Shown here piece after piece: positions 1 through 8,982 of a stretch of 20,441 nucleotides of DNA. Position numbers and translations under genes: made by a program. The first letter of the stretch is position 1. Each line of letters begins with the position of its first letter. A model generated the notes under the pieces. It was not told the origin of the DNA, did not search any database, and saw only the letters and a list, made by a program, of their open reading frames with translations. This stretch comes from Pseudomonadota bacterium (GTDB lineage: Bacteria; Pseudomonadota; Gammaproteobacteria; Pseudomonadales; Halieaceae): contig JAUVBI010000023.1 in NCBI GenBank assembly GCA_030591305.1, positions 1 to 20,441 on the forward strand. Direction: 5' to 3'.

Positions 1-1190
1 AAAAAGCGATCGGTAAGGTATTTAACAGAGAGGTCTGTGGCAACGCGCAGCGCAGTGTCGGTGTAACGCAGGCCGTGGTGTTCTTCAAAGCGCGACTTGA
101 GACCTTTGAGAATTTTGTAGGCATCATCTGGTGATGGCTCCAGTATATCGACCTTCTGGAAGCGACGACTCAGGGCCTTGTCCTTGTCGAAGATGCCACG
201 ATATTCCTGGAAGGTGGTGGAACCGATGCAACGCAACTTGCCGGAGCTGAGTAATGGCTTGAGCATATTGCTGGCATCCATAACACCGCCGGAAGCGGCA
301 CCCGCACCAATAATAGTGTGTACCTCGTCGATAAACAGGATGGCTCCCTCACGCCTTTTTAACACCGCCAGCAGGTTTTTGAAGCGTTTTTCGAAGTCGC
401 CACGGTACTTGGTTCCGGCCAGTAATGAACCCAGATCCAGCGAGTACACCACGCTGTCTTTCAGCATATCCGGCACATCGCCTTCGACGATTAGTTTGGC
501 CAGCCCCTCAATGATGGCGGTTTTCCCGACACCGGATTCACCGACCAGCAGGGGGTTATTTTTACGCCTGCGGGCCAGAATTTGTGCGACACGTTCCACC
601 TCGGGCATACGGCCTATGAGAGGGTCTATCCTGCCAGCTTTTGCCTCTTCGTTGAGGTTGGTGGCGTAGCTGTCCAGGGCATTGGCCTCACCCTCCTCCG
701 TGGGCGAAACTTCGCCCTCCAGGGGAGATTCACCCGGGTTGTCGCCCTCGGGTGGCACCTTGGAAATGCCGTGGGTGATATAACTGACAACATCCAGACG
801 CGCCACGGCCTGCGTTTTAAGAAAGTAGACAGCCTGGCTCTCGGCCTCACTGAAGATTGCCACCAGCACATTGGCGCCACTGACCTCGTGCTTGCCTGAG
901 GATTGCACATGGAATACCGCACGCTGCAGGACTCGCTGAAACCCCAATGTCGGCTGGGTCTCACGCTCACCTTCCTCCTCAGGTATTAACGGTGTGGTGG
1001 CGGCAACAAACTCTATTAAATCAGCCCGCAGTGCACCCAGGTCAGCGCCACAGGCTTTCAACACGCGAATGGCGTCATTATTGTCCAACAGGGCCAGTAG
1101 CAGGTGTTCCACGGTCATAAACTCGTGTCGCTTTGCCCCGGCGCCTTGGAAGGCCTCGTTCAGGGTCTGTTCCAGATCTTTACTTAGCAT
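1..1190 (-). CDS. clpA: ATP-dependent Clp protease ATP-binding subunit ClpA (partial, N-terminal half)
   Basis: ClpA is the AAA+ unfoldase that feeds substrates to the ClpP peptidase in the cytoplasm. The gene runs off the left edge of the window, so only the first 396 codons are present (the full protein is about 750 aa). Visible parts are the Clp N-domain (about residues 1-145, starting MLSKDLEQTLNEAF), an acidic linker (about 146-175), and the first AAA+ module with Walker A GESGVGKT (217-224), Walker B ILFIDE (284-289) and the arginine-bearing LSRRFQ stretch near 340. The ATG lies 20 nt downstream of the clpS stop, so the two genes are probably co-transcribed. This is the usual arrangement, with the adaptor upstream of its unfoldase. 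No anomaly was seen in the visible part. Confidence 0.97.
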   Translation of the reverse strand, partial: MLSKDLEQTLNEAFQGAGAKRHEFMTVEHLLLALLDNNDAIRVLKACGADLGALRADLIEFVAATTPLIPEEEGERETQPTLGFQRVLQRAVFHVQSSGKHEVSGANVLVAIFSEAESQAVYFLKTQAVARLDVVSYITHGISKVPPEGDNPGESPLEGEVSPTEEGEANALDSYATNLNEEAKAGRIDPLIGRMPEVERVAQILARRRKNNPLLVGESGVGKTAIIEGLAKLIVEGDVPDMLKDSVVYSLDLGSLLAGTKYRGDFEKRFKNLLAVLKRREGAILFIDEVHTIIGAGAASGGVMDASNMLKPLLSSGKLRCIGSTTFQEYRGIFDKDKALSRRFQKVDILEPSPDDAYKILKGLKSRFEEHHGLRYTDTALRVATDLSVKYLTDRF

Positions 1191-1210
1191 AACTCATGCC
1201 CTCTAAGTCA

Positions 1211-1567
1211 CTAATCTTCGGATGCCTCAATTTCACACATCAGGGGGTGTTGGCTCTCCCTGGCATACTGGTTTACCTGAGCCGATTTGGTTTCGGCGAT
1301 GTCCCTCGTATAGATACCGCACACACCTTTGCCCTGTGTATGCACATTCAGCATAACATGCGTGGCCTGCTCTCGGTTCATGCGAAAAAATGACTCGAGA
1401 ATCTCCACCACGAACTCCATGGGGGTATAGTCGTCGTTCATTAATACTACTTTGAACAGCGGCGGCTGCTTTAGTTCAGGTTTGGCTTCCTGCAGTGCCA
1501 GACCACCACCCGAGTCTTCTTCGTCTGCCGACATTTGCCAATTGTGTTTGGGGAAATTCACGCTCAC
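1211..1567 (-). CDS. clpS: ATP-dependent Clp protease adaptor ClpS
   Basis: ClpS is the N-end-rule adaptor that binds destabilising N-terminal residues and delivers those proteins to the ClpA N-domain. The 118-aa product has the usual length. It carries the degron-pocket signature [10 protein letters not shown] (44-53), the conserved His in VHTQG (H76), and the family C-terminal stretch [14 protein letters not shown]. The start chosen is GTG at 1567, because AAGGTGA lies just upstream of it. The internal ATG at 1534 has no Shine-Dalgarno sequence. The N-terminal tail is acidic and flexible (ADEEDSGGG), as expected for the part that engages ClpA. It precedes clpA by 20 nt on the same strand. 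Confidence 0.96.
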   Translation of the reverse strand: MSVNFPKHNWQMSADEEDSGGGLALQEAKPELKQPPLFKVVLMNDDYTPMEFVVEILESFFRMNREQATHVMLNVHTQGKGVCGIYTRDIAETKSAQVNQYARESQHPLMCEIEASED

Positions 1568-1603
1568 CTTCTATGTCACTGCTCTACCTGTGTATATGGA
1601 GCC

Positions 1604-1609
1604 ATTATA
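1604..1609 (-). promoter_or_regulatory. -10 element of the clpS promoter
   Basis: On the minus strand this reads TATAAT, a perfect sigma-70 -10 hexamer, placed to give a leader of about 30 nt before the clpS GTG. No good -35 hexamer is seen at 16-18 nt spacing; the upstream stretch is a T-run. This is inferred from position and consensus only. Confidence 0.5.
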
Positions 1610-1646
1610 AGGCAATTCAAGTAAAAAATGGTCGTTGTGGGAGTAA

Positions 1647-1671
1647 AGAGCAGGGTTCGGCACCCAGCTCT
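1647..1671 (-). terminator. possible weak terminator hairpin of the sugar operon
   Basis: An inverted repeat with arms AGAGC-x-GGGT / ACCC-x-GCTCT (nine pairs, one A-A/T-T mismatch, 5-nt loop) lies about 60 nt downstream of the AGE isomerase stop and upstream of the clpS promoter. In the minus direction it is followed by only a short T-stretch (TTTACT), so intrinsic termination would be weak. The position between two separately transcribed units supports the call more than the T-tract does. Confidence 0.35.
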
Positions 1672-1730
1672 CCTTGGCAACAATACAAATACGGCTAAAG
1701 AGAGTGACCGGCATTATCGTAGAGGTTTTT

Positions 1731-2927
1731 TTACAGAGTTTCGCTCCCTTCGCGCATTAAACCCAATACGTCAGCACATGCACCCAAGGTGTGATAATCA
1801 CATTTGGCACCCGCAGTGCTTTTTTCATTGTTGTATTTTTTATTGTCTCTGTGCAACACACGAAACCAGGCACCATGCTGATGATCGATCATATGCCGGT
1901 CGGCATATGCCCATATATTTTCGTACCATTTCCAGTACAGCGGATCACCCGTAACAACGGCCAGGCGCGCCGCAGCGGCCAGTGATTCAGCCTGTACCCA
2001 GAAATATTTGTCGTCATCACAGATCGTCCTGTCAGGCGCGAAGCCGTATTGAATACCACCATGAATGGGATCCCACGCGGCCTCCAGTGCACGGTCAAAC
2101 AGGGCTTGTGCCCGCGCAACAGTCCAGTCCAGCGGCTGATATTGATGGAGCGTCAGCAGCAGCTTGGCCCATTCAGTTTGGTGGCCAGGCTGGAAGCCCC
2201 AGGGGCGATAGAGGTTTTTGGGGTCGTCTCTGTTGTAGTCCCAATCGATGTCCAGGTTGGGTTGGTAGTGCTCCCACACCAGACCGTCAGATTTCTGTGC
2301 CAATTCTCCGGTGAATTTGTCGGCCAATTGCGTGGCTCGCTCCAAGTAGTGACTCTCCCGCGTTGCATTGTACGCAGCTAGCATGGCCTCACAGCTATGC
2401 ATATTGGCATTTTGCCCCCGGTAGGGATCTATCCGACGCCAGTCTGGTGTTGCCTCGTCTGCATATATGCACTGCTCTTTCTGCCAAAGCCTGTCCTCCA
2501 TGATGCAAAACGCGCGCTCCAGGTCGAATTTGGCGCTTTCTATCCCGGCCTCATAGGCCGCAGCAAAGGCTATAACAACAAAGGCCAGCCCATAGCAATG
2601 GTTGGTTTGATCCTGAGGCTGGCGGTTATCCAACGTCCAGTAATAGCTCTGTGTAGCCTGATTCCAATGACAGTCTCGAATAAACCGAATACCGTGCTGT
2701 GCATAATCCAGATAGCGCGGCTCACCAAACAACTGATAGGCCTTACAGTAATTGAAGACCATCCGCGTACTACTCACCAAATGCCGCACCTCGGTATCAA
2801 AGACCTGCCCATCATCGCGGAAATTCTGATGAAAACCACCATTGCTATCGATGATATTGGGGTCGTAAAAATCGAGTATACTTTTTATGTGTCCACGTAA
2901 AAAAGGCTTCGAGCGATAATCATTCAT
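1731..2927 (-). CDS. AGE-family aldose-ketose isomerase, probable D-mannose isomerase
   Basis: This 398-aa protein belongs to the N-acylglucosamine 2-epimerase (AGE) superfamily of (alpha/alpha)6-barrel enzymes. The three histidines characteristic of the YihS/mannose-isomerase branch are present: H177 in NANMHSCEA, H249 in GHQTEWAKLL and H379 in KCDYHTLGA, very close to YihS H176/H248/H383. Family knowledge and context favour interconversion of D-mannose and D-fructose over GlcNAc/ManNAc epimerisation, because the gene overlaps a fructokinase gene by 4 nt and follows a FucP-type hexose transporter. It is the last gene of the operon and has no signal peptide, so it acts in the cytoplasm. N-acylglucosamine or cellobiose epimerisation remains possible from sequence alone. 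Confidence 0.85.
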   Translation of the reverse strand: MNDYRSKPFLRGHIKSILDFYDPNIIDSNGGFHQNFRDDGQVFDTEVRHLVSSTRMVFNYCKAYQLFGEPRYLDYAQHGIRFIRDCHWNQATQSYYWTLDNRQPQDQTNHCYGLAFVVIAFAAAYEAGIESAKFDLERAFCIMEDRLWQKEQCIYADEATPDWRRIDPYRGQNANMHSCEAMLAAYNATRESHYLERATQLADKFTGELAQKSDGLVWEHYQPNLDIDWDYNRDDPKNLYRPWGFQPGHQTEWAKLLLTLHQYQPLDWTVARAQALFDRALEAAWDPIHGGIQYGFAPDRTICDDDKYFWVQAESLAAAARLAVVTGDPLYWKWYENIWAYADRHMIDHQHGAWFRVLHRDNKKYNNEKSTAGAKCDYHTLGACADVLGLMREGSETL

Positions 2928-3889
2928 GGTACTTGCCAGTGGTGGGCGACATCAGAGAATGTCGGTAGAGCGGTAAATGCACCCGGATGAGTAACAGTAT
3001 GCGCACCGCAATGTACACTGAATGAGAGCAACGCCTCCAGTGAGTGGCGCTGACCCAATACCGAATTCAACACCTTGATGTGACTCAAAGCATAGAGGAA
3101 AGCCCCAATAAAGGCATCGCCAGCACCGGTGCTGTCGACGACGGCAACTCGGGGCGGAGTAATTTCACTCTCAATATCAGTTGTGTAATATTTGACGGGG
3201 CGATCACCATCTGTGATCAGAACCAGCTGAACGCCGGCTTGCCACAGTGCCCCCATATAAGATCTCGCGTCACCACCTGCCAGATATTGAAACTCTTCTC
3301 GCGTGAACTTCAGAATATCAGACAGCCTGCACAGGTGGTTTATCAACGTGGCATCAGCACTGTTTTGCGACCACAGATTGTGGCGCAAGTTAACATCAAA
3401 GCTGATTAGCGTACCGGCATTTTTTGCAACAAGAACAACATACTCAGTGGTTTGCGCCAACGTAGCCTCGGTCAGGGTATTGCTGCAAAAATGCAGGATT
3501 GTACTTTCGTCAAACCAGCTACCATCAATTTGATCGGGCCTAATTAGCATATCGGCAGTTTTATGCCGATAGAAGGAAAAACTCCGCTCACCACTATCAT
3601 CGAGAAAAACAAAGGCCACAGCTGTTTGTGCCTCTTCCGTCATCGTGATTAGCTCGGTACCGACGTTATAGCGCTGCAATGCATCCAGCAGAAAACGGCC
3701 GAAGGCGTCTTCGCCAACCTGGCCGATAAATTTGGCAGTCCCTCCCAGTTTGGCAACAGCAACCGCAGTATTGGCCGGGGCACCGCCAGGATACTGCCGG
3801 TATTCAGGCAGTTGTAACGGCCCTTCCCGGTGATGTCCCGTATTGAAAATGTCGACCAGAGCCTCACCAAAACACAATACCGTTCTCAC
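2924..3889 (-). CDS. PfkB-family sugar kinase, probable fructokinase
   Basis: This is a 321-aa ribokinase/PfkB-fold kinase. The N-terminal glycine motif is YPGGAPANTAVAVAKLG (about 33-49). The C-terminal anion-hole signature is DSTGAGDAF (252-260), with D258 as the catalytic base. Its length is typical of bacterial fructokinases. By context it would phosphorylate fructose made by the isomerase encoded next to it, giving fructose-6-phosphate for central metabolism. Its ATG overlaps the transporter stop and its stop overlaps the isomerase ATG, each by 4 nt (ATGA), implying translational coupling. Other PfkB substrates cannot be excluded by motif. Confidence 0.88.
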   Translation of the reverse strand: MRTVLCFGEALVDIFNTGHHREGPLQLPEYRQYPGGAPANTAVAVAKLGGTAKFIGQVGEDAFGRFLLDALQRYNVGTELITMTEEAQTAVAFVFLDDSGERSFSFYRHKTADMLIRPDQIDGSWFDESTILHFCSNTLTEATLAQTTEYVVLVAKNAGTLISFDVNLRHNLWSQNSADATLINHLCRLSDILKFTREEFQYLAGGDARSYMGALWQAGVQLVLITDGDRPVKYYTTDIESEITPPRVAVVDSTGAGDAFIGAFLYALSHIKVLNSVLGQRHSLEALLSFSVHCGAHTVTHPGAFTALPTFSDVAHHWQVP

Positions 3890-5142
3890 AACGTGGCCCC
3901 ATTGGCCATATCCACCTCGTCATCGAGGGAGGCCCCATGCAGGGCATACCAAACTATATAGACATAACAACAGGCGGGGACTACAAAGCTGGTTTGTATG
4001 GAACTGGCATCGGCCACCAGCCCCTGTAAAAGCGGTATTAGCGCGCCGCCGACAATGGCCTGGCAGAGCAACCCTGAGCCGCGACTGGTCAATGGACCCA
4101 ATCGCCGAATTGCCAGAGTAAAAATTGTCGGAAACATAACCGAATTGAAAAAGCCCACCGCGAGAACACTCCACATAGCAATCTGTCCCGCACTGGCAAT
4201 GGTGAAGGCCAGCAGCGAAATAGCACAGACCCCGTTAAAGGCAAGCACATAGGTCGGCTTGATATAACGGGTCGCTGCGGCGCCAATAAACCGGCCAATC
4301 ATGGCTGCGCCCCAGTAATAGGAGACCAGTTTACCGGCATCTTTCGCGGCCAAACTGGCAATGTGCTTCTCCGCAAAAAAGTTGACCAGAAAGCTGCCAA
4401 TAGAGACCTCGGCCCCCACGTAAAGAAAGATGGCCAAGGCACCAAAGACCAAATGCTTGTGCCTCCAAATAGAATCCCCCTGCGTTATCACATCATCACT
4501 CTTGAGGTAACTAATCGCCGGCAACTTGATTCGCGAAAAAAATAATGCTACCAAAACAATTGATACAGCTAAAATCAGATACGGCCGCTGAACGGCTTGA
4601 GCTGTTGTTGTTCCCACGACACCCAGTATCAACAACGCACCAAACAACGGCCCCAGGGTATGCCCCAGAGAGTTAATGGCCTGGGCAAAATTCAAGCGAC
4701 TGGTGGCGGTACATTCCGGCCCGAGAACTGCCACATAGGGGTTGGCAGATACCTGCAATACCGTAATACCACTGGCTAGCACAAACAATGCAAACAAAAA
4801 TATCGCATACACTTGGTATTCTGCGGCGGGATAAAACAAAATGCAGCCTGTCGCCATTAGCAGCAAGCCTATGACAATTCCCCACTTATAGGATACTGCC
4901 TCGATCAACTTGCCAGCGAAAGGTGAAATGACAAAATAAGCACCAAAAAAACAGAACTGCACAAGCATTACCTGGGTATAGTTCAAGTCAAATGCACCCT
5001 TTAGATGGGGAATCAGGATGTCATTCAGGGCCGTGAGGAACCCCCAGATAAAAAACAGTACAGTCATTGCCGCAAAGGCAAACGTTGTGCTTGCCCCGCC
5101 GGGCTGTGAGTCCACACTCACTGGAACGCTGCTTTTAATCAT
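3886..5142 (-). CDS. FucP-type sugar:H+ symporter (MFS), probable mannose/hexose transporter
   Basis: This 418-aa polytopic membrane protein has about 12 hydrophobic segments. Its first helix ends in FFIWGFLTALNDILIPHLK (about 30-48), a hallmark of the FucP/GluP/NagP sugar porters of the major facilitator superfamily. It is the first gene of the operon. Its ATG is preceded by a good Shine-Dalgarno sequence (TAAGGTGG) and its stop overlaps the kinase start. Together with a mannose isomerase-like enzyme and a fructokinase, the likely substrate is mannose (or mannose/fructose) imported across the inner membrane. The 126-nt upstream gap (5143-5268) is AT-rich near the gene and presumably holds the operon promoter; I found no convincing -35/-10 pair. 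Confidence 0.9.
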   Translation of the reverse strand: MIKSSVPVSVDSQPGGASTTFAFAAMTVLFFIWGFLTALNDILIPHLKGAFDLNYTQVMLVQFCFFGAYFVISPFAGKLIEAVSYKWGIVIGLLLMATGCILFYPAAEYQVYAIFLFALFVLASGITVLQVSANPYVAVLGPECTATSRLNFAQAINSLGHTLGPLFGALLILGVVGTTTAQAVQRPYLILAVSIVLVALFFSRIKLPAISYLKSDDVITQGDSIWRHKHLVFGALAIFLYVGAEVSIGSFLVNFFAEKHIASLAAKDAGKLVSYYWGAAMIGRFIGAAATRYIKPTYVLAFNGVCAISLLAFTIASAGQIAMWSVLAVGFFNSVMFPTIFTLAIRRLGPLTSRGSGLLCQAIVGGALIPLLQGLVADASSIQTSFVVPACCYVYIVWYALHGASLDDEVDMANGATL

Positions 5143-5268
5143 GGTGCTTAACCACCTTACTGTTTAATGGGTTTAACTGTTTTATTATTTGACCCAAATC
5201 GCTACGGAGCATTATTACTCCTGAAATGGATAGCGCGAGGCGGTTGGTTCATTGCGTGGTGGCTCTAC

Positions 5269-6885
5269 TCAACGAACAACCTTGAGATCAGATTGCCGGA
5301 TGTCCCACGTGACGGCGTTGGTACCCGCTTCACGCAATTTAAATTTCTGTACCTTGTTGGTAGGCGTGTAGGGAAGATTATCAACAAACTCCATATATCG
5401 TGGCACAAAGTAATACGGGGCACTGTCATTGATAAACGTACAGACGTCCTCATGACTGGGCGTGTAACCCTCCCGCAGGATGATATTAATTTTTAGTTCG
5501 TGCTCACTCTCTACCTCTTTACTGGTAATACCAAAGGCCGCTACATCCTGCACCGCAGGATGCCTTCGCACCACGCTCTCAACTTCCAGAGTAGAGATAT
5601 TCCTTCCGGCAAAGCGCAGAACGTCTTTTTTTCTGTCAACAAAAAAGAAAGCGCCAGTGGTGGGATCTTTTCTGCCCACATCTCCGGTCATATACCATTC
5701 GCCCCTGTAGGCTTCCGCAGTGGCTTTCGGGTTGTCAAAGTAGCCGTTAAACACAATGTGTGGCGCCAGTGGTTTGATACCTATTTCTCCCACTTCGCCA
5801 TCTGCCACCTCAATTCCTTCGTCGTCAAACAAACGAATGTCTGTATCCGGCTGAGGAAAACCCAGAGCATATACGGGCACGTCATCACGGTCTTCCAGTT
5901 GGGTTAAAATCAACAGGCATTCACTTTGTCCCAGGCCAGAGCGCAGCAGGCGAACACCAAACCGCCGTTCAAATTTGGGCCATATATCTGGCGGTATGGG
6001 TACAACCTGTGCAACACGCAGTGGTGTGTTTGCGTCGTTGTCCTGTTTGGGAGAATTCATCAAAAATACGCCCATCGCTCCGACGGCAAATGTCTGCGTT
6101 GCATTAAAGTGTGCAATTCGTGCCATGAACTGTGACACCGAAAACTTCTCCTCAATCACACATCCAATTCCCTCAATAAGCGCACGAAGAATACAGGTCA
6201 GCCAAGCACCAGAGTTATACAGTGGCAGCACGCAATAGATGATATCCCCTTCTCTGGAGTCATATTGCACACTGCAGGCCTGTACAATGGGGCGAATCCA
6301 GGCATTGTGACTTTGCATCACTCCCTTGGATTTTCCCGTGGTGCCGGAGGTCCAGAGAATGGCAGAGGTATCACCGTAATCTATACCGCTATAATCGGCT
6401 TTGAGTGGCTCCCTGGCCAATAAATTGTCGTAGCTGAAGGGGTTGCGCAGAGGGCTGGAGTTAATATCCCCTAAAAGGAGTAACTGTACACCCTCCAGAC
6501 GATCCTGTATTTCTGCTATTCGGGGTTGCAAATGCTCATCTGTGACCAATATTTTGCAGCGACTACGCAGCAAGGTGTCCAGTAACCACTCACCTTTATA
6601 ATCAGTATTGGCGGGTACCCAGATAGCACCGAGTTTGTTGAGTGCCAGCGCCAATAACACCATTTCCGGGCGATTACCCAGGTAAATGGCAACCCGGTCG
6701 CCAGCCTCTACGCCCAGGGAGTTGAAGCCAGCGGCCAGACGATTACACATTAATTCTGCAGCGGCGAAGCTAATGTGCTGCGTGTCATTTATGAGAAAAT
6801 CTGTTTCACCATTTTGCTCGGCCTGTAGCTGTAGGATTCGCCCCAGATTTCTGTCATTAATATTACTGAGATCCAGTTTGTTCAC
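5269..6885 (-). CDS. AMP-forming acyl-CoA synthetase/ligase (ANL superfamily)
   Basis: This 538-aa adenylate-forming enzyme activates a carboxylic acid to its CoA thioester. It has the phosphate-binding loop TSGTTGKSKG (179-188), the A7-like YMTGDVGRKD, the hinge DRKKDVLRFAGRNIS and the C-terminal catalytic lysine in PTNKVQK (about K511). The A5 motif is atypical: SGLGQSE instead of the usual YGxTE. The overall pattern resembles CaiC/DitJ-type ligases, but the substrate cannot be assigned. The start is GTG with a weak upstream GTGGAT; the next in-frame Met is at residue 46, so the GTG is the reasonable choice. It lies 56 nt downstream of the DUF3604 gene on the same strand and may share its transcript. 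Confidence 0.88.
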   Translation of the reverse strand: MNKLDLSNINDRNLGRILQLQAEQNGETDFLINDTQHISFAAAELMCNRLAAGFNSLGVEAGDRVAIYLGNRPEMVLLALALNKLGAIWVPANTDYKGEWLLDTLLRSRCKILVTDEHLQPRIAEIQDRLEGVQLLLLGDINSSPLRNPFSYDNLLAREPLKADYSGIDYGDTSAILWTSGTTGKSKGVMQSHNAWIRPIVQACSVQYDSREGDIIYCVLPLYNSGAWLTCILRALIEGIGCVIEEKFSVSQFMARIAHFNATQTFAVGAMGVFLMNSPKQDNDANTPLRVAQVVPIPPDIWPKFERRFGVRLLRSGLGQSECLLILTQLEDRDDVPVYALGFPQPDTDIRLFDDEGIEVADGEVGEIGIKPLAPHIVFNGYFDNPKATAEAYRGEWYMTGDVGRKDPTTGAFFFVDRKKDVLRFAGRNISTLEVESVVRRHPAVQDVAAFGITSKEVESEHELKINIILREGYTPSHEDVCTFINDSAPYYFVPRYMEFVDNLPYTPTNKVQKFKLREAGTNAVTWDIRQSDLKVVR

Positions 6886-6941
6886 GTTTGGTATCCACTT
6901 TATTCAAATTATTGTATACGTATTATCGTTGAGCGCTCTTT

Positions 6942-8828
6942 CTATTGCGCCTGCACCCAAATAGCAGAACTGATAGCCCGCTCCTGTATTGTACTGGGCT
7001 CCGGCGGAACAATTCCCAGCACAATGGCATCAAAGGTTGAATATCGGGGCGTGGGGATCTCTAGCACCCGAGCATAATAGAACGTTTCCAGGTCCGGGTT
7101 AAAATCCGGGTCTCGCCACAGTGTCGCCAATTGAGCATCGCCAATGCTATTGGCATAACTCGCGTTGCTAATATCCACAGTATTACCGACTGCAGGTAAT
7201 TTGCCAGTGACGGCATCAACTGTGCGCTTGTCGGAAGCGGCAATATTGTAGATTTTTTCATGGCTGTGCCCCGTGCTATCCACCCAGCCTTTAATAATCT
7301 GCACCCTGTCGAGGTTGGCACCCTGGGGGTCTTTTGCGGCCCACAGGACAAACACAGGAGAGCGTTTACCTGGAGATTTGGGTGTGGTTAATGTACCTCC
7401 CATGGGCACACCACCCATATAGGCCTGCTCAATTGCATCTGTGCGCTGTAGTAATGTGTCGTCGTAATCCCAACCGGCAAAAAATCGCACCGTGATTCTT
7501 GGCCCGGATGTAGCGTAGGTTTCTTTGCGGCGCATGGCGTCATACAGTGAGGCTCGTGTGTTTTCTTCAGCCCACACACCAGCCAAGCCCATTGCGCTCC
7601 AGCGCCCCCCGCGATTCTCCTTCTTCGGAAGCAACAGTGTGACACCCTGGCGCAGGCCGGCAGTGCCGTCAATAAGGGGCAGCTTGCCGTGATAGCTGCT
7701 CTCTTCGATGGGCGAACTCGAGTTATGGCTGTCAGTGCTGCCTATCACACCAAATTTATAGGGGTTAAAACCCTCGCTGTGGGATAATTCCAGACCGGTG
7801 CGTAGCGCGTCCCGGGCATAGCTGCCCTTGGGTTCGCTAAAACTACCATCACTGCTCAGGCGCTGGTCATATATTTCAAAATCGGCAAACTCGTCATCGA
7901 CAGACAGTATTGGGTGTGTCTCTGAAGCCCCTTTAACCTGCATAATCTCGCTGATGGGCTCGTTAAACATACGCTTCTTCGCGTAATCAGGGCTCAAGGG
8001 TTCCCCCTCAAATGAAACAGACCGATACATTCTGCCATTACTGACGTTGCCATTATGGGGAATAGCAAACATCTGCATGCCCTGCTTTCGCTGTTCGTCC
8101 AGGGCAGACCAGAGGTCTTCCGGATTATCAGAATCGCGGGAGGTAAAGGGAAAGTCGGGCACGCTGGAGGTCTTATAGATCACGTTGCGGTGCAGGTTGT
8201 CGGCATTGGGCATGGAGGTCCACTCATAGCCAATAAAGGCGGTGAACCGTCCCGGTTCATTATTGCGTTCAGCGGCATCGATAATCCTTTGCCAGGCCCG
8301 GCGGGAGACATCTCCCATACCCTCAGCCCCAAAATTTTTCTCCCGCTGCTCTGCGCTACCCATTGTGGTGAAAATGGTATAGAGGAAATTAAAGGTAATT
8401 CGCAGCGGGTTGCCGGACTCCATTACCGACCTGAGTTGATTCTCTCCACTATTATCCCTGTCGAGGAACCGTGGGACACCCAGATACTCCCCATGATCGG
8501 TAACGGCACCAAAGTCCAGTGGTCGTGACAGTTTTATTGGAAAGCCCATACCGTGCTCAATAGTGCCGCCCTTCATAAATCGATAGGCATCCTCTGGCAG
8601 TGTTCTTACGCCGTTGATGTATGCGTCATAGGAGAAGCTTGTGTGAATGTGCAGGTCACCGAAAAACACATTGCGGGTTTCACTGTACTGTGTAAGCGGC
8701 TTTTCTGGCGGCGGAGAGGCCTTGGCAGGGTCGTACAGAGGGTACAGTGAGGGGTCTTCAACCTTAGCGCAGCCATAGAGAATAACTGACATGGGTAGAG
8801 CCAACAATAAGAGTCTGGGCGGTATCAT
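6942..8828 (-). CDS. DUF3604 (PHP-related metal hydrolase-like) lipoprotein
   Basis: This 628-aa protein starts with a short signal sequence ending in LYGC (C20), a probable though imperfect lipobox, so it is likely exported and lipid-anchored. After a proline-rich linker comes GDLHIHTSFS (57-66), followed by TDHGE (110-114). These are the metal-binding histidine motifs of the PHP-like fold found in DUF3604 (PF12228). Further conserved-looking segments are IGYEWTSMP and GSTDSHN. No biochemical function is established for the family that I can state; a metal-dependent hydrolase is inferred from the fold. The start has an excellent Shine-Dalgarno sequence (AAGGAGAG). It diverges from the hydroxylase gene at 8983 and is followed by an acyl-CoA ligase gene. 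Confidence 0.87.
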   Translation of the reverse strand: MIPPRLLLLALPMSVILYGCAKVEDPSLYPLYDPAKASPPPEKPLTQYSETRNVFFGDLHIHTSFSYDAYINGVRTLPEDAYRFMKGGTIEHGMGFPIKLSRPLDFGAVTDHGEYLGVPRFLDRDNSGENQLRSVMESGNPLRITFNFLYTIFTTMGSAEQREKNFGAEGMGDVSRRAWQRIIDAAERNNEPGRFTAFIGYEWTSMPNADNLHRNVIYKTSSVPDFPFTSRDSDNPEDLWSALDEQRKQGMQMFAIPHNGNVSNGRMYRSVSFEGEPLSPDYAKKRMFNEPISEIMQVKGASETHPILSVDDEFADFEIYDQRLSSDGSFSEPKGSYARDALRTGLELSHSEGFNPYKFGVIGSTDSHNSSSPIEESSYHGKLPLIDGTAGLRQGVTLLLPKKENRGGRWSAMGLAGVWAEENTRASLYDAMRRKETYATSGPRITVRFFAGWDYDDTLLQRTDAIEQAYMGGVPMGGTLTTPKSPGKRSPVFVLWAAKDPQGANLDRVQIIKGWVDSTGHSHEKIYNIAASDKRTVDAVTGKLPAVGNTVDISNASYANSIGDAQLATLWRDPDFNPDLETFYYARVLEIPTPRYSTFDAIVLGIVPPEPSTIQERAISSAIWVQAQ

Positions 8829-8902
8829 TCACAGCTCTCCTTCAAAGTGCAGGATGCCATGGGGTCAGTCTAGCCAATCTAGCCGCCCCACATCAACTAA
8901 AT

Positions 8903-8931
8903 ATAGTAAACTCATGTTTACTGCTGGTCAA
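8903..8931 (-). promoter_or_regulatory. probable promoter of the DUF3604 gene
   Basis: On the minus strand TTGACC (8926-8931) and TACTAT (8903-8908) are separated by exactly 17 nt, a good sigma-70 match (5/6 and 4/6). The spacer is largely filled by the inverted repeat at 8905-8922. A plus-strand TATAAT at 8933-8938 is placed to serve the divergent hydroxylase gene but lacks a good -35. Confidence 0.5.
8905..8922. promoter_or_regulatory. putative operator, perfect inverted repeat AGTAAAC-N4-GTTTACT
   Basis: Perfect 7-bp arms with a 4-nt spacer lie between the divergent DUF3604 and hydroxylase genes. The repeat sits between the -35 and -10 of the minus-strand promoter and just upstream of the plus-strand -10, so a bound regulator could control both. 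No cognate regulator can be named. Confidence 0.5.
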
Positions 8932-8982
8932 TTATAATTTACCATGTGTCGATTGTTGAACCTTCAGTGTGAGAGGCAAGAT

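Noticed and set aside
178..669. 163-codon open frame antisense to clpA
   Set aside because: The minus-strand frame encodes the AAA+ Walker motifs; the plus frame is low-complexity shadow translation.
2397..2900. 167-codon open frame on the plus strand
   Set aside because: It is antisense to the AGE isomerase gene, has no recognisable domain or ribosome site, and is explained as a shadow of the minus-strand coding sequence.
8055..8528. 157-codon open frame on the plus strand
   Set aside because: It lies wholly antisense to the DUF3604 gene, whose motifs and Shine-Dalgarno sequence are convincing; no family resemblance is seen in the shadow frame.
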